A stretch of 45,005 bases of DNA from Saccharopolyspora aridisoli (GTDB taxonomy: Bacteria; Actinomycetota; Actinomycetes; Mycobacteriales; Pseudonocardiaceae): assembly GCF_004348445.1 (NCBI RefSeq), contig NZ_SMKV01000042.1:1-45005 (forward strand). The letters run 5' to 3'. This document shows positions 33,140 to 41,892 of the stretch, piece by piece. The stretch's first letter is position 1. Every line of letters starts with the position of its first letter. The notes below the pieces were generated by a model, which worked only from the letters and a program-made list of their open reading frames with translations, ran no database searches and had not been told where the DNA came from. The position numbers and the translations under genes are program-made.

Positions 33140-34384
33140 GTGACCTGGCAAGACGAGTTGCAGAACCTCGACGCCGAACTCGCGGCGGGACGGATTTCCG
33201 CCGAGGAGTACCGACAGCGCAGGGACACGGTGCTGGGCAGGGCGCAGGGCGGTCAAACCGGTCCACCGCAGTCGAACCCGGACGGTTTCCCGCAACAGGA
33301 CCAGACACAACAGGCTGATCCCTCGTCCGGGGGCTTCCCGCAGCAGCAGCCCGCCCAGCAGCAACAGCAGCCGTCGAGCCCGTTCCCGCCCGCGTTCAGC
33401 TGGGGCGACGCCGCCAAGCAGCAGCCGCAGCAGGGTGGCGACGAGGCCACGCAGGTCGTGCCGCACCCGTACCACCAGCAGCAACCGCAGCAGCCGCCCG
33501 CGGACTCCAACAGCACCCAGATCGTCAGCGTCCCGCAGGCGCCGCAGCAGCAACAGCAGTGGGGCTCGCAGCCGCCGTGGGCCGGTCAGCAGCAGGGCCC
33601 GCAGGGCTGGGGTCCGGTGGAGACCACCGGCACGCCGTGGGGCGATGACCTTCCCGGCTCCAGCGACTCCGGCGAGGCGTCCTGGATGAGGCAGGGCCCG
33701 GAAGTCTTCGAGTCCGCCGGCAAGTCCAGCAAGGGCAAGCTGATCGGCGGTCTGTCCATCGGTGCCGTGCTGCTGGTCGTCGTGATCGTCGCCGTGGTCT
33801 TCTACTTCGCCAGCAGCGGCGGCGACCAGCCCGAAGGCCAGACAGCCGCTCCGCCGCCGCCCGCGCCGACCACCAAACTGCTGCCGGCACCGCCCGCCGC
33901 CAAGGCGCCGCCGGCGACGACGCAGGAGGTGCTGGTGGCCGCGAACGGCCCCGCGCACCCGTGGGTGGGGCTGCTGGACCTGCCCAACCTGCAGGGAGCC
34001 AAGGGCGGACTGCTGCAGCCGAAGACCGTGCTCGACACCGCGTTCCAGAACGGGCTGGTCGAGGGCTGGTTCAACGGCACCGAAGGCGCGCAGCCGAAGA
34101 CGACGCTGCTCGCGCTGACGATGCCCGACACCAACGCCGCCAAGACCGTCGTCGACAAGTACCTGGCCGCTCAGCAGGGCCTCTCCGAGATCGAAGACCT
34201 CTCCTACCAGGGCGTTTCGGTGGTCTCCACGGGAGCGACGTTCCGCACGGCCTACGTGGCGCACAACTACGCGGTGATCATCGACGTCAGCGGCCCGCCG
34301 GAGCACGAGGACGCGGCCCAGCAGTCCTTCAAGGCGGTCCTCGACCAGCAGCTCGCCCAGACGCCGCCGACGGTCACCGGATGA
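33140..34384 (+). CDS. Glutamine-rich one-TM protein with short N-terminal helix domain
   Basis: A 414-residue protein. Residues 1-35 form a SHOCT-like helix (LQNLDAELAAGRISAEEYRQ). Residues 40-200 are a low-complexity Gln/Pro-rich region with runs of Gln. One TM helix follows at about 203-226 (LSIGAVLLVVVIVAVVFYFA). The C-terminal extracytoplasmic part has a Pro/Ala linker, then a folded domain (about 275-414, from VLVAANGPAHPWVGLLDLPN). No known family is recognised for the whole protein; similar proteins seem to occur in actinobacteria. GTG 33140 has GGAAAGGG upstream. A perfect terminator follows at 34396-34440. Confidence 0.85.
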   Translation: MTWQDELQNLDAELAAGRISAEEYRQRRDTVLGRAQGGQTGPPQSNPDGFPQQDQTQQADPSSGGFPQQQPAQQQQQPSSPFPPAFSWGDAAKQQPQQGGDEATQVVPHPYHQQQPQQPPADSNSTQIVSVPQAPQQQQQWGSQPPWAGQQQGPQGWGPVETTGTPWGDDLPGSSDSGEASWMRQGPEVFESAGKSSKGKLIGGLSIGAVLLVVVIVAVVFYFASSGGDQPEGQTAAPPPPAPTTKLLPAPPAAKAPPATTQEVLVAANGPAHPWVGLLDLPNLQGAKGGLLQPKTVLDTAFQNGLVEGWFNGTEGAQPKTTLLALTMPDTNAAKTVVDKYLAAQQGLSEIEDLSYQGVSVVSTGATFRTAYVAHNYAVIIDVSGPPEHEDAAQQSFKAVLDQQLAQTPPTVTG

Positions 34385-34395
34385 CCCGCCGCACT

Positions 34396-34440
34396 TGGAA
34401 CGGCCGCTCGCCTCGTACTCCGAGGTGAGCGGCCGTTCCA
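34396..34440. terminator. Bidirectional terminator
   Basis: A 14-base perfect stem TGGAACGGCCGCTC (34396-34409) / GAGCGGCCGTTCCA (34427-34440), with a further CCTCG/CGAGG stem inside, between convergent stops at 34384 and 34463. Confidence 0.9.
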
Positions 34441-34462
34441 CTCGCTCAGACGCGGTCGCAGG

Positions 34463-37400
34463 TCAGGCAGCGGTGGTGAGCTTGGTGAGGAGGGACTCGA
34501 GAGCCGCTCGCGACGCCGCCGGGCCGAACTGGGCCTCGATGGCCGTGCGCCCCGACTCGGCGAGGGCCGACCAGGTCTCGTCCTCGGTCAGGAGCCGGGT
34601 CACCGCGACGGAGAAGGACTCCTCGTCGTCGGCGACCAGGACGTCCTGACCCGGCTTGAGGTGCATGCCCTCGATCGCGACCGACGTGCCCACCACCGGG
34701 ACGCCGACCGCGAGGCTCTCGCCGACCTTGCCCTTCACCCCCGCGCCGAAGCGCAGCGGAGCGATCGTGACCCGGGCCTGCGCGTAGTGCGGCTCCAGCG
34801 ACTCGACCCAGCCGTGCACCTCGACACCCGGGCCCCGCAGGGCCCGGACCTCGTCGGTCGGGTTGCTGCCGATGACGTGCAGGACCGCGTCCGGGCACTG
34901 CTCGCGGACCAGCGGCATGATCTCCCGGGCGGCCCAGCGAGCCGCGTCCACGTTCGGCGGGTGGTCGAAGCTGCCGACGAACACCACGTCGCGGCGCCCC
35001 TCGACGCGAACCGGCGCGTGGTCGATCTCGTGCACGTTGGACAGCACCCGCACATCGGCCTCGGGCACCAGCTCGCCCAGCAGCGTGCGCTCGGTCTCGG
35101 AGACGACCAGCGTCACGTCGCATGCCCTCGTCAAGCCCAGTTCCATCTGCTTCGACGCGAACGCCTTGCGGCGCAACGCCTCCGCGTGGTCGGTCTTGCC
35201 CTGCCGCTCGGCGAGCTCGGCCTCCCGCTCAAGCCGCAGGAAGTGCACGTCGACGGTGTCGTAGGCGATGACGGCCTGCGGTGCGCGGGTCCGAAGCTCC
35301 TCGACCAGGCTCCACGCGACCTGCGGACGCGATAGCAGCGCGAGGGAGATCTCCGACCCCGCCTCGTGCAGGAACGCCTGCTGGAGCTGCGGCTGCGGCA
35401 GCACCGTCACGCCGATCTGCTGCAGGTTCTCGGTGTAGGGCTGCAGCGGCGCGTGGTTGGCGGGCAGGAACACCACCCGGTACCCGAGCTCCACCAGCTG
35501 TTCCAGCACCCGGAAGATGCGCACCGAACCCGAGTCGAAGTCCGGCCGCGGCACCTGGTGGTCCTTGACCAGCACGATCGGCCCGTGGTGACCGCGTGCG
35601 CCGCGCTGGCGCGCCAGCCACAGGTTGCGCGCAGACGCCCCCGGGAGGTGCTCGGCGCGCAGCACGTCCGCCCACTTCTCGACGAAGACCTGCCGGTTGA
35701 GCTCCTGGTGCTTCTTCACCCCGGAACCGATGTCGGTGCCGTGGGAAACGCCCTCGTGGTGCACCACCACGGCCTTGGGTTGCACGACGGTGCGGTAGCC
35801 GGCGGCGCGGATCGCGAACGCCAGGTCCGTGTCCTCGTAGTACGCGGGCGCGAACCTCGTGTCGAAGCCGCCGACCTGGCGGAACAGCTGCTCGCGCACC
35901 AGGATCGCCGCACCGGAGCAGTAGTCGACGTCGCGCAGCACGTTGAACTCCGCGCCGCTGCCGTCGGTTCCGCGACCGTAGTTCCAGCCGTTGCCGTCGG
36001 CCCAGACGATCCCGCCGCACTCCTGCAGCCGCCCGTCCGGGTACACGAGCTTGGCGCCGACCAGTCCGATCCGCGGATCGGAAGTGATGGTGTCGACCAG
36101 GACGTCCAGCCAGGACTCGGTGACCTCGGCGTCGTTGTTGAGGAAGAACAGGTGCTCGCCGCGCGCGTGCTCGGCGCCGAGGTTGCAGGCGCCGATGAAG
36201 CCGAGGTTGCGCTCGGCCCGCACCAGCCGCACGCCCTCGCAGGCGGCGAGCTTCTCGGCGCTGTCGTCCGGTGAGGCGTCGTCGACCACGATCACCTCGA
36301 ACGGCACCGACACCAGGTGGCCGCCGAGGAACCGCAGGCACTGGCGGGTGTAGGACCACTTGCCGTGGACCGGAACGATCACGCTGACCAGCGGCGAATC
36401 GCTGTGGGGCACCGGCAGCGGCCCGCTCTCGGCCTGCTCGGCGACCGCTGGGACGCCGGGCTTGCGGCCCAGCGCGATCTCGTAGGCGTCGCGACGGGTG
36501 GTGCCGCGCGGGGCGACCCGCTCGACGACCTCGCGGTACTTGCCGACCGCGCGCTGCACCAGCGCCGAGTTCTGCGCGGACAGCTCGGCGTTCTCGGCGG
36601 TGAGCCGCTCAGCACGGCTCTCGGCGTCGGCGAGCTTGCCTTCGAGGCGGGCGGCGGTGTCGCGCAGCCACTCCACGCGGGCGGCGTCGCGCTGCGCCTG
36701 CAGACCGCGTTCGCGCAGCTGCTCGCGGAGTTCGGCGAGCTCCCGGTTGTGGACGTCGGCGCGCTGCTCCTCGGACTTGCGCAGCTCCTCCAACCGCGCG
36801 ATGGCGCCCTTGAGCTCCTCGGCCTCACCGCGACTGCGCTGGTAGAGCTCGTTGAGCTTGGCCACGTCGGCGACCGCCTCGTCGCGCTGCCCGATCAGCG
36901 CCGCCGAGTCGCCCGCGCGGGCCAGGGTCAACTTCGCGTCGGTGAGCACCGCCGCCGCGGGGAGCTTCGGCAGGGGCTTGTCGGAGGCCACGCCCAGCAG
37001 GTACGTGTGCGGGACGCCCTGGCTGACCGCCCAGTCGCCGGCTTCGTTGCGCTCGATGGTCTGCAGCCGGACGCCTTCGATCGCGGTGTCGCGGTCGCCG
37101 TGATCGGCGGGCACCACCAGCGACCCGACGGTGACGTTCTGCTTGAGCACCGCCACGTGCCGGAAGGACTCCTCCAGCATCGACTCGTACTCGCGGGCGC
37201 TGAGCTCCTTGACGTGGAACGGGTTGTCGTTGCCATGCTCGTGGCTGTAGACGGCGGTGTCCGGGGTGCTGGACAGGAACAGCCCGCCCTGCTTCATCCG
37301 CGACCGGACCAGCCGCAGCACCGCCGCGTGGTCCGCGACGTGCTCGATGGCCTCGAAGCACACGACGACGTCGAACGGCTTGGCGTCGGCGAGCAGGTCC

Positions 37401-37684
37401 GGGTCGGTGATCGAACCGACCTCGAAGCTGACGTCGCGGCCCGCGTAGTTGTGCCGGGCGTGCGCGATGGTCCGCTCGTCGATGTCGACGCCGACGACCT
37501 CGGCTCCCCCGGCCGCCAGCAGCGCGGCGCCGTAGCCCTCGCCGCAGGCGAGGTCGAGGACTCGTTTGCCCCGCGCGAAGGGGGCTGCCAGGGCGTACCG
37601 GTGGTAGTGCTCGTAAACCACCTGCACGTCTTCGGTCCAGGGCACGCAGCGCTCCCCGGTCCAGTCGATCAGCCGCTCGTCCAT
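34463..37684 (-). CDS. Three-domain methyltransferase / GT2 / GT4 fusion
   Basis: A 1073-residue protein. Residues about 1-190: class I SAM methyltransferase (VLDLACGEGYGAALLAAGG, then VVGVDIDE). Residues about 268-375: a predicted coiled coil, rich in Glu, Arg and Leu. Residues about 430-640: GT2 glycosyltransferase (SVIVPVHGKWSYTRQCLRF, VVDDASPDD, FFLNNDAEVTESW). Residues about 700-1070: GT4-type glycosyltransferase (VVFVGSFDHPPNVDAARW, GAGVKGKVGESLAVGVPVVG). No TM helix. It probably builds or modifies a surface polysaccharide or glycan chain; donor and acceptor are unknown. ATG 37684 has GAGGGG upstream. It is flanked by convergent and divergent genes, so it is a single-gene unit. Confidence 0.92.
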   Translation of the reverse strand: MDERLIDWTGERCVPWTEDVQVVYEHYHRYALAAPFARGKRVLDLACGEGYGAALLAAGGAEVVGVDIDERTIAHARHNYAGRDVSFEVGSITDPDLLADAKPFDVVVCFEAIEHVADHAAVLRLVRSRMKQGGLFLSSTPDTAVYSHEHGNDNPFHVKELSAREYESMLEESFRHVAVLKQNVTVGSLVVPADHGDRDTAIEGVRLQTIERNEAGDWAVSQGVPHTYLLGVASDKPLPKLPAAAVLTDAKLTLARAGDSAALIGQRDEAVADVAKLNELYQRSRGEAEELKGAIARLEELRKSEEQRADVHNRELAELREQLRERGLQAQRDAARVEWLRDTAARLEGKLADAESRAERLTAENAELSAQNSALVQRAVGKYREVVERVAPRGTTRRDAYEIALGRKPGVPAVAEQAESGPLPVPHSDSPLVSVIVPVHGKWSYTRQCLRFLGGHLVSVPFEVIVVDDASPDDSAEKLAACEGVRLVRAERNLGFIGACNLGAEHARGEHLFFLNNDAEVTESWLDVLVDTITSDPRIGLVGAKLVYPDGRLQECGGIVWADGNGWNYGRGTDGSGAEFNVLRDVDYCSGAAILVREQLFRQVGGFDTRFAPAYYEDTDLAFAIRAAGYRTVVQPKAVVVHHEGVSHGTDIGSGVKKHQELNRQVFVEKWADVLRAEHLPGASARNLWLARQRGARGHHGPIVLVKDHQVPRPDFDSGSVRIFRVLEQLVELGYRVVFLPANHAPLQPYTENLQQIGVTVLPQPQLQQAFLHEAGSEISLALLSRPQVAWSLVEELRTRAPQAVIAYDTVDVHFLRLEREAELAERQGKTDHAEALRRKAFASKQMELGLTRACDVTLVVSETERTLLGELVPEADVRVLSNVHEIDHAPVRVEGRRDVVFVGSFDHPPNVDAARWAAREIMPLVREQCPDAVLHVIGSNPTDEVRALRGPGVEVHGWVESLEPHYAQARVTIAPLRFGAGVKGKVGESLAVGVPVVGTSVAIEGMHLKPGQDVLVADDEESFSVAVTRLLTEDETWSALAESGRTAIEAQFGPAASRAALESLLTKLTTAA

Positions 37685-37763
37685 GGGCCCCTCACCGAGT
37701 TGTCAATCCGCCCGCAGGTTATCGCCCATCGGCAGGCTGCTGCGGCCGGTTCGGGCGAGGAAC

Positions 37764-37794
37764 ATGAGGACGTTCTCATCCCGGTTTCACCCGC
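37764..37794. promoter_or_regulatory. Candidate OmpR-type operator
   Basis: In the 139-base divergent region, ATGAG (37764-37768) and CTCAT (37775-37779) form an inverted repeat. Two similar 11-mers follow (37773-37783 and 37784-37794; TCAT and TCAC 11 bases apart). OmpR-family regulators often bind such 11-base direct repeats, and an OmpR-type gene ends the rightward operon, so self-regulation is possible. Weak match. Confidence 0.3.
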
Positions 37795-37823
37795 GGGTGT
37801 CCCCGACAGATCAGAGTGGGTCC

Positions 37824-38102
37824 ATGCGTTCCGTCCCCCGGGGAGCCCTGCTGCTCGCGGCCCTCGCTCTGCCCATCGTCGCCGTGCTCATCAGCTTCGC
37901 GCTGACCGGCGGGGCGCGCTCGCCCGAGATCCCGGAGAGCGTGCGCGTCGGCAGCTCGTCCAGCCCTCAGCCGTCCGCGGACGCGCCGGTGCCCGTCGTT
38001 CCCGGTCCGCCCGACGTGCCTCCCCCACCCGCCGAGCTGCCGCCGCCTGCGCCCAACGATGACGACGACGGTGACGACGCGACGGACCGCCATGACGACT
38101 GA
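37824..38102 (+). CDS. Small one-TM protein with proline and acidic tail
   Basis: A 92-residue protein. A signal-anchor helix near the N-terminus (GALLLAALALPIVAVLISFA) is followed by an extracytoplasmic Ser/Pro-rich stretch and a C-terminus of mostly Asp with one His (NDDDDGDDATDRHDD). The tail could bind metal cations; this is inference. No known family. It overlaps the next kinase gene by 11 bases and is first in the operon, so it may act as an accessory sensor of the kinase. ATG 37824 has GAGTGGG upstream. Confidence 0.75.
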   Translation: MRSVPRGALLLAALALPIVAVLISFALTGGARSPEIPESVRVGSSSSPQPSADAPVPVVPGPPDVPPPPAELPPPAPNDDDDGDDATDRHDD

Positions 38103-39549
38103 TCCACCCACCCGCCCGCTGACCAGGCTCGCCGGTCGTCGCGGCACCCGCGTGCCCGCTCGGGCCCAGATCATGGGCTGGCTGCTGCTGGTGCTGGTCC
38201 TGGTGCTGCTGACGGTCATAGTGATCGTCCGCGAGTACCTGCACGACGAGGTCGACCGCCGGGTCACCAACTCGCTGGAGCAGGAGGCGAAGGAGTTCGT
38301 GGCCTTCGCCGAGAGCGGCCAGGACCCGGTCAGCGGCCGGATGCTCGCCGATCCGGGGGCGCTGCTGCACAACTACCTCGGTCACCAGTACCCGGACATC
38401 GACGAGGCCCTGATCGGCGCGTGGCCGGCGGTGGGCGGTCTCGGCGTGGTCTCGCAGGAGCAGACCGAGCCGATCAAGGCCGTCGCCCACGACCGGACGG
38501 TGCTGCGGCGGATCATCGACGACCCGCGAGCGCACGGCGATCTGGACACGGCGGCCGGCCCGGTGCGCTGGGTGAAGGTGCGGGCCGAGACCGCGCGCGG
38601 CGGCAGCGCCTGGTTCGTCGTCGAGCACCACATCGCCGCCGAGACCGCGGAGGTCGACCGCAGCGTCCGAGTGCTGCTTCTGGTCAGCGCCCTGGGCGTG
38701 GTGCTGGCCGCGCTGATCTCCTGGGTGGTGGCAGGGCTGATCCTGGCCCCGGTGCGGGCGGTGCGGCAGGCCGCCGCCGAGATCACCGAACACGACCTGA
38801 CCCGGCGCATCCCGGTGGATGGCCGCGACGACATCGCCGCGCTGGCCGACCAGTTCAACGCGATGCTGGACCGGTTGGAGGACGCGTTCCGCATCCAGCG
38901 GCAGTTCGTCGACGACGCCGGCCACGAGCTGCGCACCCCGATCACGATCGTCCGCGGCAACCTGGAACTCATCGGCGTCGATCCCGCCGAGCGCGACGAG
39001 GTGGTGCGGCTGTGCACCGACGAGCTGGACCGGATGACGCGGATCGTCAACGACCTGCTGGTGCTGGCCAAGGCCGACCGGCCGGACTTCGTCTCCCCCA
39101 CCGAGGTGTCGCTGGCCGAGCTGACCAGCGACATCGACGCGAAGGTGCGTTCGCTGGGCGACCGGCGGTGGGTGCTGGCGGAGATGGGCGAAGGCGAGTT
39201 CTCGCTCGACGGGCAGCGGATCACCCAGGCGATGGTGCAGCTGGCGCAGAACGCGGTGCAGCACACCTCCCCCGGGTCGGCGATCCGGATCGGCTCCGCC
39301 GTCCGCGACGGCACCGTCGGGCTGTGGGTCAGCGACGAGGGGCCGGGCGTCGATCCCTCGGAGGTGGAGAAGATCTTCGAGCGCTTCAGCCACGGCAGCG
39401 GCCGCAAGGGCGGAGCCGGGCTGGGCCTGGCGATCGTCCGGGCCATCGCCGACGCGCACCACGGCCGGGTCGTGGTCCGCTCCACGCCCGGTTCGGGAGC
39501 GACCTTCCGGCTGGAACTGCCCGCGAAGACCACGGGAGGCGAGGCATGA
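38092..39549 (+). CDS. Two-component sensor histidine kinase
   Basis: A 485-residue membrane kinase. TM1 lies at about residues 28-47 and TM2 at about 193-215, flanking a sensor domain of about 140 residues of no recognised type. HAMP (about 216-268) is followed by HisKA with FVDDAGHELRTPITIVRG (phospho-His in GHELRTP) and an HATPase domain with ending GLGLAIVRAIADAHHGRV. ATG 38092 overlaps the preceding gene by 11 bases, and the stop overlaps the regulator start in ATGA. It phosphorylates the downstream OmpR-type regulator. Stimulus unknown. Confidence 0.93.
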   Translation: MTTDPPTRPLTRLAGRRGTRVPARAQIMGWLLLVLVLVLLTVIVIVREYLHDEVDRRVTNSLEQEAKEFVAFAESGQDPVSGRMLADPGALLHNYLGHQYPDIDEALIGAWPAVGGLGVVSQEQTEPIKAVAHDRTVLRRIIDDPRAHGDLDTAAGPVRWVKVRAETARGGSAWFVVEHHIAAETAEVDRSVRVLLLVSALGVVLAALISWVVAGLILAPVRAVRQAAAEITEHDLTRRIPVDGRDDIAALADQFNAMLDRLEDAFRIQRQFVDDAGHELRTPITIVRGNLELIGVDPAERDEVVRLCTDELDRMTRIVNDLLVLAKADRPDFVSPTEVSLAELTSDIDAKVRSLGDRRWVLAEMGEGEFSLDGQRITQAMVQLAQNAVQHTSPGSAIRIGSAVRDGTVGLWVSDEGPGVDPSEVEKIFERFSHGSGRKGGAGLGLAIVRAIADAHHGRVVVRSTPGSGATFRLELPAKTTGGEA

Positions 39550-40208
39550 GCAAGATCCTGATCGTCGAGGACGAGGAACGCATCGCAGCGTTCATCGAGA
39601 AGGGGCTGCGCGCCAACGGGTTCACCACCACCGTCGTCGCCGACGGGGAGTCCGCGCTGCACCACCTGGTCGACGGCGGGTACGACCTGGCCGTGCTGGA
39701 CCTGGGACTTCCCGGCCGCGACGGGTTCGAGGTGCTGCGCGACGTGCGCGCGAAGCGGGTGACGCTGCCCGTGGTGATCCTGACCGCGCGCGACACCGTG
39801 CACGACACGGTCGCCGGCCTGGAGGGCGGCGCGGACGACTACATGACCAAGCCGTTCCGCTTCGAGGAGCTGCTGGCCCGCATCCGGCTGCGGCTCCGTT
39901 CGGCGGAGCGCGCCGAGGAGATCACGGTGCTGCGCGACGGCGAGCTGTCGCTGGACCTGCGCACCCGCCGCGCCCAGGTGCCCACCGGCACCGTGGACCT
40001 GACGGCCCGCGAGTTCTCGCTGCTCGAGCTGTTCCTGCGGCATCCCGGCCAGGTCCTCAGCCGCGAGCAGATCCTCTCCCACGTCTGGGGTTACGACTTC
40101 GATCCCGGCTCCAACGTCGTCGACGTCTACGTCCGCGCGCTGCGGCGCAAGATCGGGAACGGCCAGATCGGGACCGTGCGCGGCATGGGCTACCGGCTCG
40201 GCGGCTAG
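39546..40208 (+). CDS. OmpR-family response regulator
   Basis: A 220-residue regulator. Receiver: KILIVEDEERIAAF (acidic pair), phospho-Asp in LAVLDLGLPGRDGF, Thr in VILTARD and Lys in DYMTKPFRFEEL. The C-terminal winged helix has VDLTAREFSLLELFLRHPGQ and a VVDVYVRALRRKIG recognition region. ATG 39546 overlaps the kinase stop in ATGA, so the pair is translationally coupled. The gene order kinase-regulator is the reverse of the common one. Confidence 0.96.
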   Translation: MSKILIVEDEERIAAFIEKGLRANGFTTTVVADGESALHHLVDGGYDLAVLDLGLPGRDGFEVLRDVRAKRVTLPVVILTARDTVHDTVAGLEGGADDYMTKPFRFEELLARIRLRLRSAERAEEITVLRDGELSLDLRTRRAQVPTGTVDLTAREFSLLELFLRHPGQVLSREQILSHVWGYDFDPGSNVVDVYVRALRRKIGNGQIGTVRGMGYRLGG

Positions 40209-40270
40209 TACCCCGGGCGCACCTGCTGGTAACCGAGGTTGGGCACTGGGTGTGGAACAGCGCCCGCGAG

Positions 40271-40385
40271 CGGTGTGCACAGCTGTGGATAAGTCTGTTC
40301 AGAACTGTGCACAACCACGCCTGGGCACCTCCATCAGCGCAGTTCACAGCCCTGTGGATAACTCCATCCACAGGGCTGTGGAAAA
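40271..40385. promoter_or_regulatory. Structured region with DnaA-box-like repeats
   Basis: Two exact TGTGGATAA sequences (40284-40292 and 40353-40361), reverse complement of the consensus DnaA box TTATCCACA, same orientation, 69 bases apart. TGTGCACAA (40306-40314) and TGTGGAAAA (40377-40385) are near matches. The first box lies inside an inverted repeat GTGCACAG (40275-40282) / CTGTGCAC (40305-40312). The second lies in a 15-base perfect inverted repeat (40345-40359 and 40366-40380) with a 6-base loop. It could be a DnaA-binding locus, an operator for the downstream permease gene, or a terminator of the upstream operon. Confidence 0.6.
40345..40380. terminator. 15-base inverted repeat, possible terminator
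   Basis: CACAGCCCTGTGGAT (40345-40359) and ATCCACAGGGCTGTG (40366-40380), perfect, loop AACTCC, then GAAAAC. It is 137 bases after the response-regulator stop and 73 before the permease start, so terminator and operator readings are both open. Confidence 0.5.
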
Positions 40386-40452
40386 CGCGGGATGAAGGCG
40401 CTCTCACCGGAGGTTCACGGAAGTCTCAGGCCGGCCCCGGAGTGTCTTCCTC

Positions 40453-41874
40453 GTGCAGGTCAACAGCGTGGGAGCAGACCCGGTCGCCGGGTGGGGATGG
40501 GCCGTGGCGTTCACCCTCGCCGGCGTCGGCGTCTTCGGGGTCCTGGCAGTGCTCACCGTCCCGGCCCAAGGGCTCGACGGGTCGTTGAGCCGCGACGCGG
40601 TGCTGGCGCTGGTGGTGTTCGGCGCGGCCATCCTCGGGTGGACGCGCGCGCAGGTCGACGACACCTTCGTCGCCCTGCTGGCCGCCGCCGTGCTCGCCGT
40701 GCTCGGAGTGCTGGAGTCCGAGCGGCTGTTCGCCGCGCTCGGCGAGGACCAGATCTGGCTGCTGGTGGCCGCGTTCATGCTGGCCGCCGGGATCAACCGG
40801 ACCGGACTGCCCGCGCGACTGGCCCTCGGACTGGCCGGCCGGGCGCGATCGCCCCGGTCGCTGTGCCACCTGCTCACGCTCGGACTGGTCGGCACCGCGC
40901 TGCTGATCCCCAGCACCAGCGGCCGGGCGGCGATGGCCGTTCCGCTGCACCGGGGGCTGGCGTCCGCCCTGCCGGACCGGTTGGTCCGGACGGTCGGTTT
41001 GCTCGTGCCGGTGGTGATCCTGCTGTCCGCGATCGCCACCCTCACCGGTGCCGGAGCGCACCTGATCACCAGCCAGGTGCTCGCGGCGACCACCGGCGAA
41101 GGCATCCCGTTCGGCTGGTGGCTGTGCTGGGGACTGCCGTTCGCGCTGGTCAGCTCGCACCTGGCGGCCGAACTGGTGCTGTGGACCGGCGGCGCGAACG
41201 GGCGGACGCCGCTGCGCGTCGACGTGGCCGAGCTGCGCGCCCAGCTGGACGTCCCCGAGCGGTTGCGACCGGCCGAGGTCCGGGCCGGAGCGCTGCTGGG
41301 AGGCGTGGTGCTGCTGTGGAGCACCGAGTCCTGGCACGGGCTGCCGCCCGCGCTGATCGCCCTGGGCGCGGCGCTGCTGGTCACCTCCCCCCGCTTCGGA
41401 ACCGTCCCGATGAAGGCCGCCGTCGGCGAGATCCCCTGGTCGCTGCTGCTGTTCATGGCTGCGACGGGTGCGCTGGGCACCGCGCTCACCGACTCCGGCG
41501 CGGCCGGCTGGATCGCCGGTCACGCGCTGGTCGGCGACCGCCCGGTCACGCTGCTGGCGGCCGCCGTGGCGCTGAGCACCGCGCTGCACCTGCTGATCGC
41601 TTCCCGGTCGGCGCGGTCGGCGGTGCTGATCCCGCTGCTGGTACCCGCGGCGCTGGCCGTCGGGGCCAACCCGATGGCGGTGGCGTTCGCCTCGACCGCG
41701 GCGGCCGGCTTCTGCCACACGCTGCCGTCCTCGGCGAAACCACTCGCGATGTTCGCCGAGCACTACGAGCCGCCCGAGCTGCGCAGGCTCGCCGTCGTCC
41801 TCGGGCCGCTGACGGCCGCGCTGGTGCTGCTGTTCTCCCTGCTCATCTGGCCACTGCTGGGTTTGTCCGTCTAG
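40453..41874 (+). CDS. SLC13-family permease
   Basis: A 473-residue integral membrane protein with about 12 hydrophobic helices, of the divalent-anion/sodium symporter (DASS, SLC13) type. Typical stretches: GEDQIWLLVAAFMLAAGINR, GTALLIPSTSGRAAMAVPL and, in the second half, AFASTAAAGFCHTLPSSAKP (the repeated Ser-Asn-Thr-like substrate motifs appear as PSTSGR and PSSAKP). Glycerate kinase follows 18 bases later, so it may import glycerate or a dicarboxylate; inference. GTG 40453 is used (GTG 40468 possible); no clear ribosome-binding site. Confidence 0.88.
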   Translation: MQVNSVGADPVAGWGWAVAFTLAGVGVFGVLAVLTVPAQGLDGSLSRDAVLALVVFGAAILGWTRAQVDDTFVALLAAAVLAVLGVLESERLFAALGEDQIWLLVAAFMLAAGINRTGLPARLALGLAGRARSPRSLCHLLTLGLVGTALLIPSTSGRAAMAVPLHRGLASALPDRLVRTVGLLVPVVILLSAIATLTGAGAHLITSQVLAATTGEGIPFGWWLCWGLPFALVSSHLAAELVLWTGGANGRTPLRVDVAELRAQLDVPERLRPAEVRAGALLGGVVLLWSTESWHGLPPALIALGAALLVTSPRFGTVPMKAAVGEIPWSLLLFMAATGALGTALTDSGAAGWIAGHALVGDRPVTLLAAAVALSTALHLLIASRSARSAVLIPLLVPAALAVGANPMAVAFASTAAAGFCHTLPSSAKPLAMFAEHYEPPELRRLAVVLGPLTAALVLLFSLLIWPLLGLSV

Positions 41875-41892
41875 TCCACCGTGGAGGAAAGA

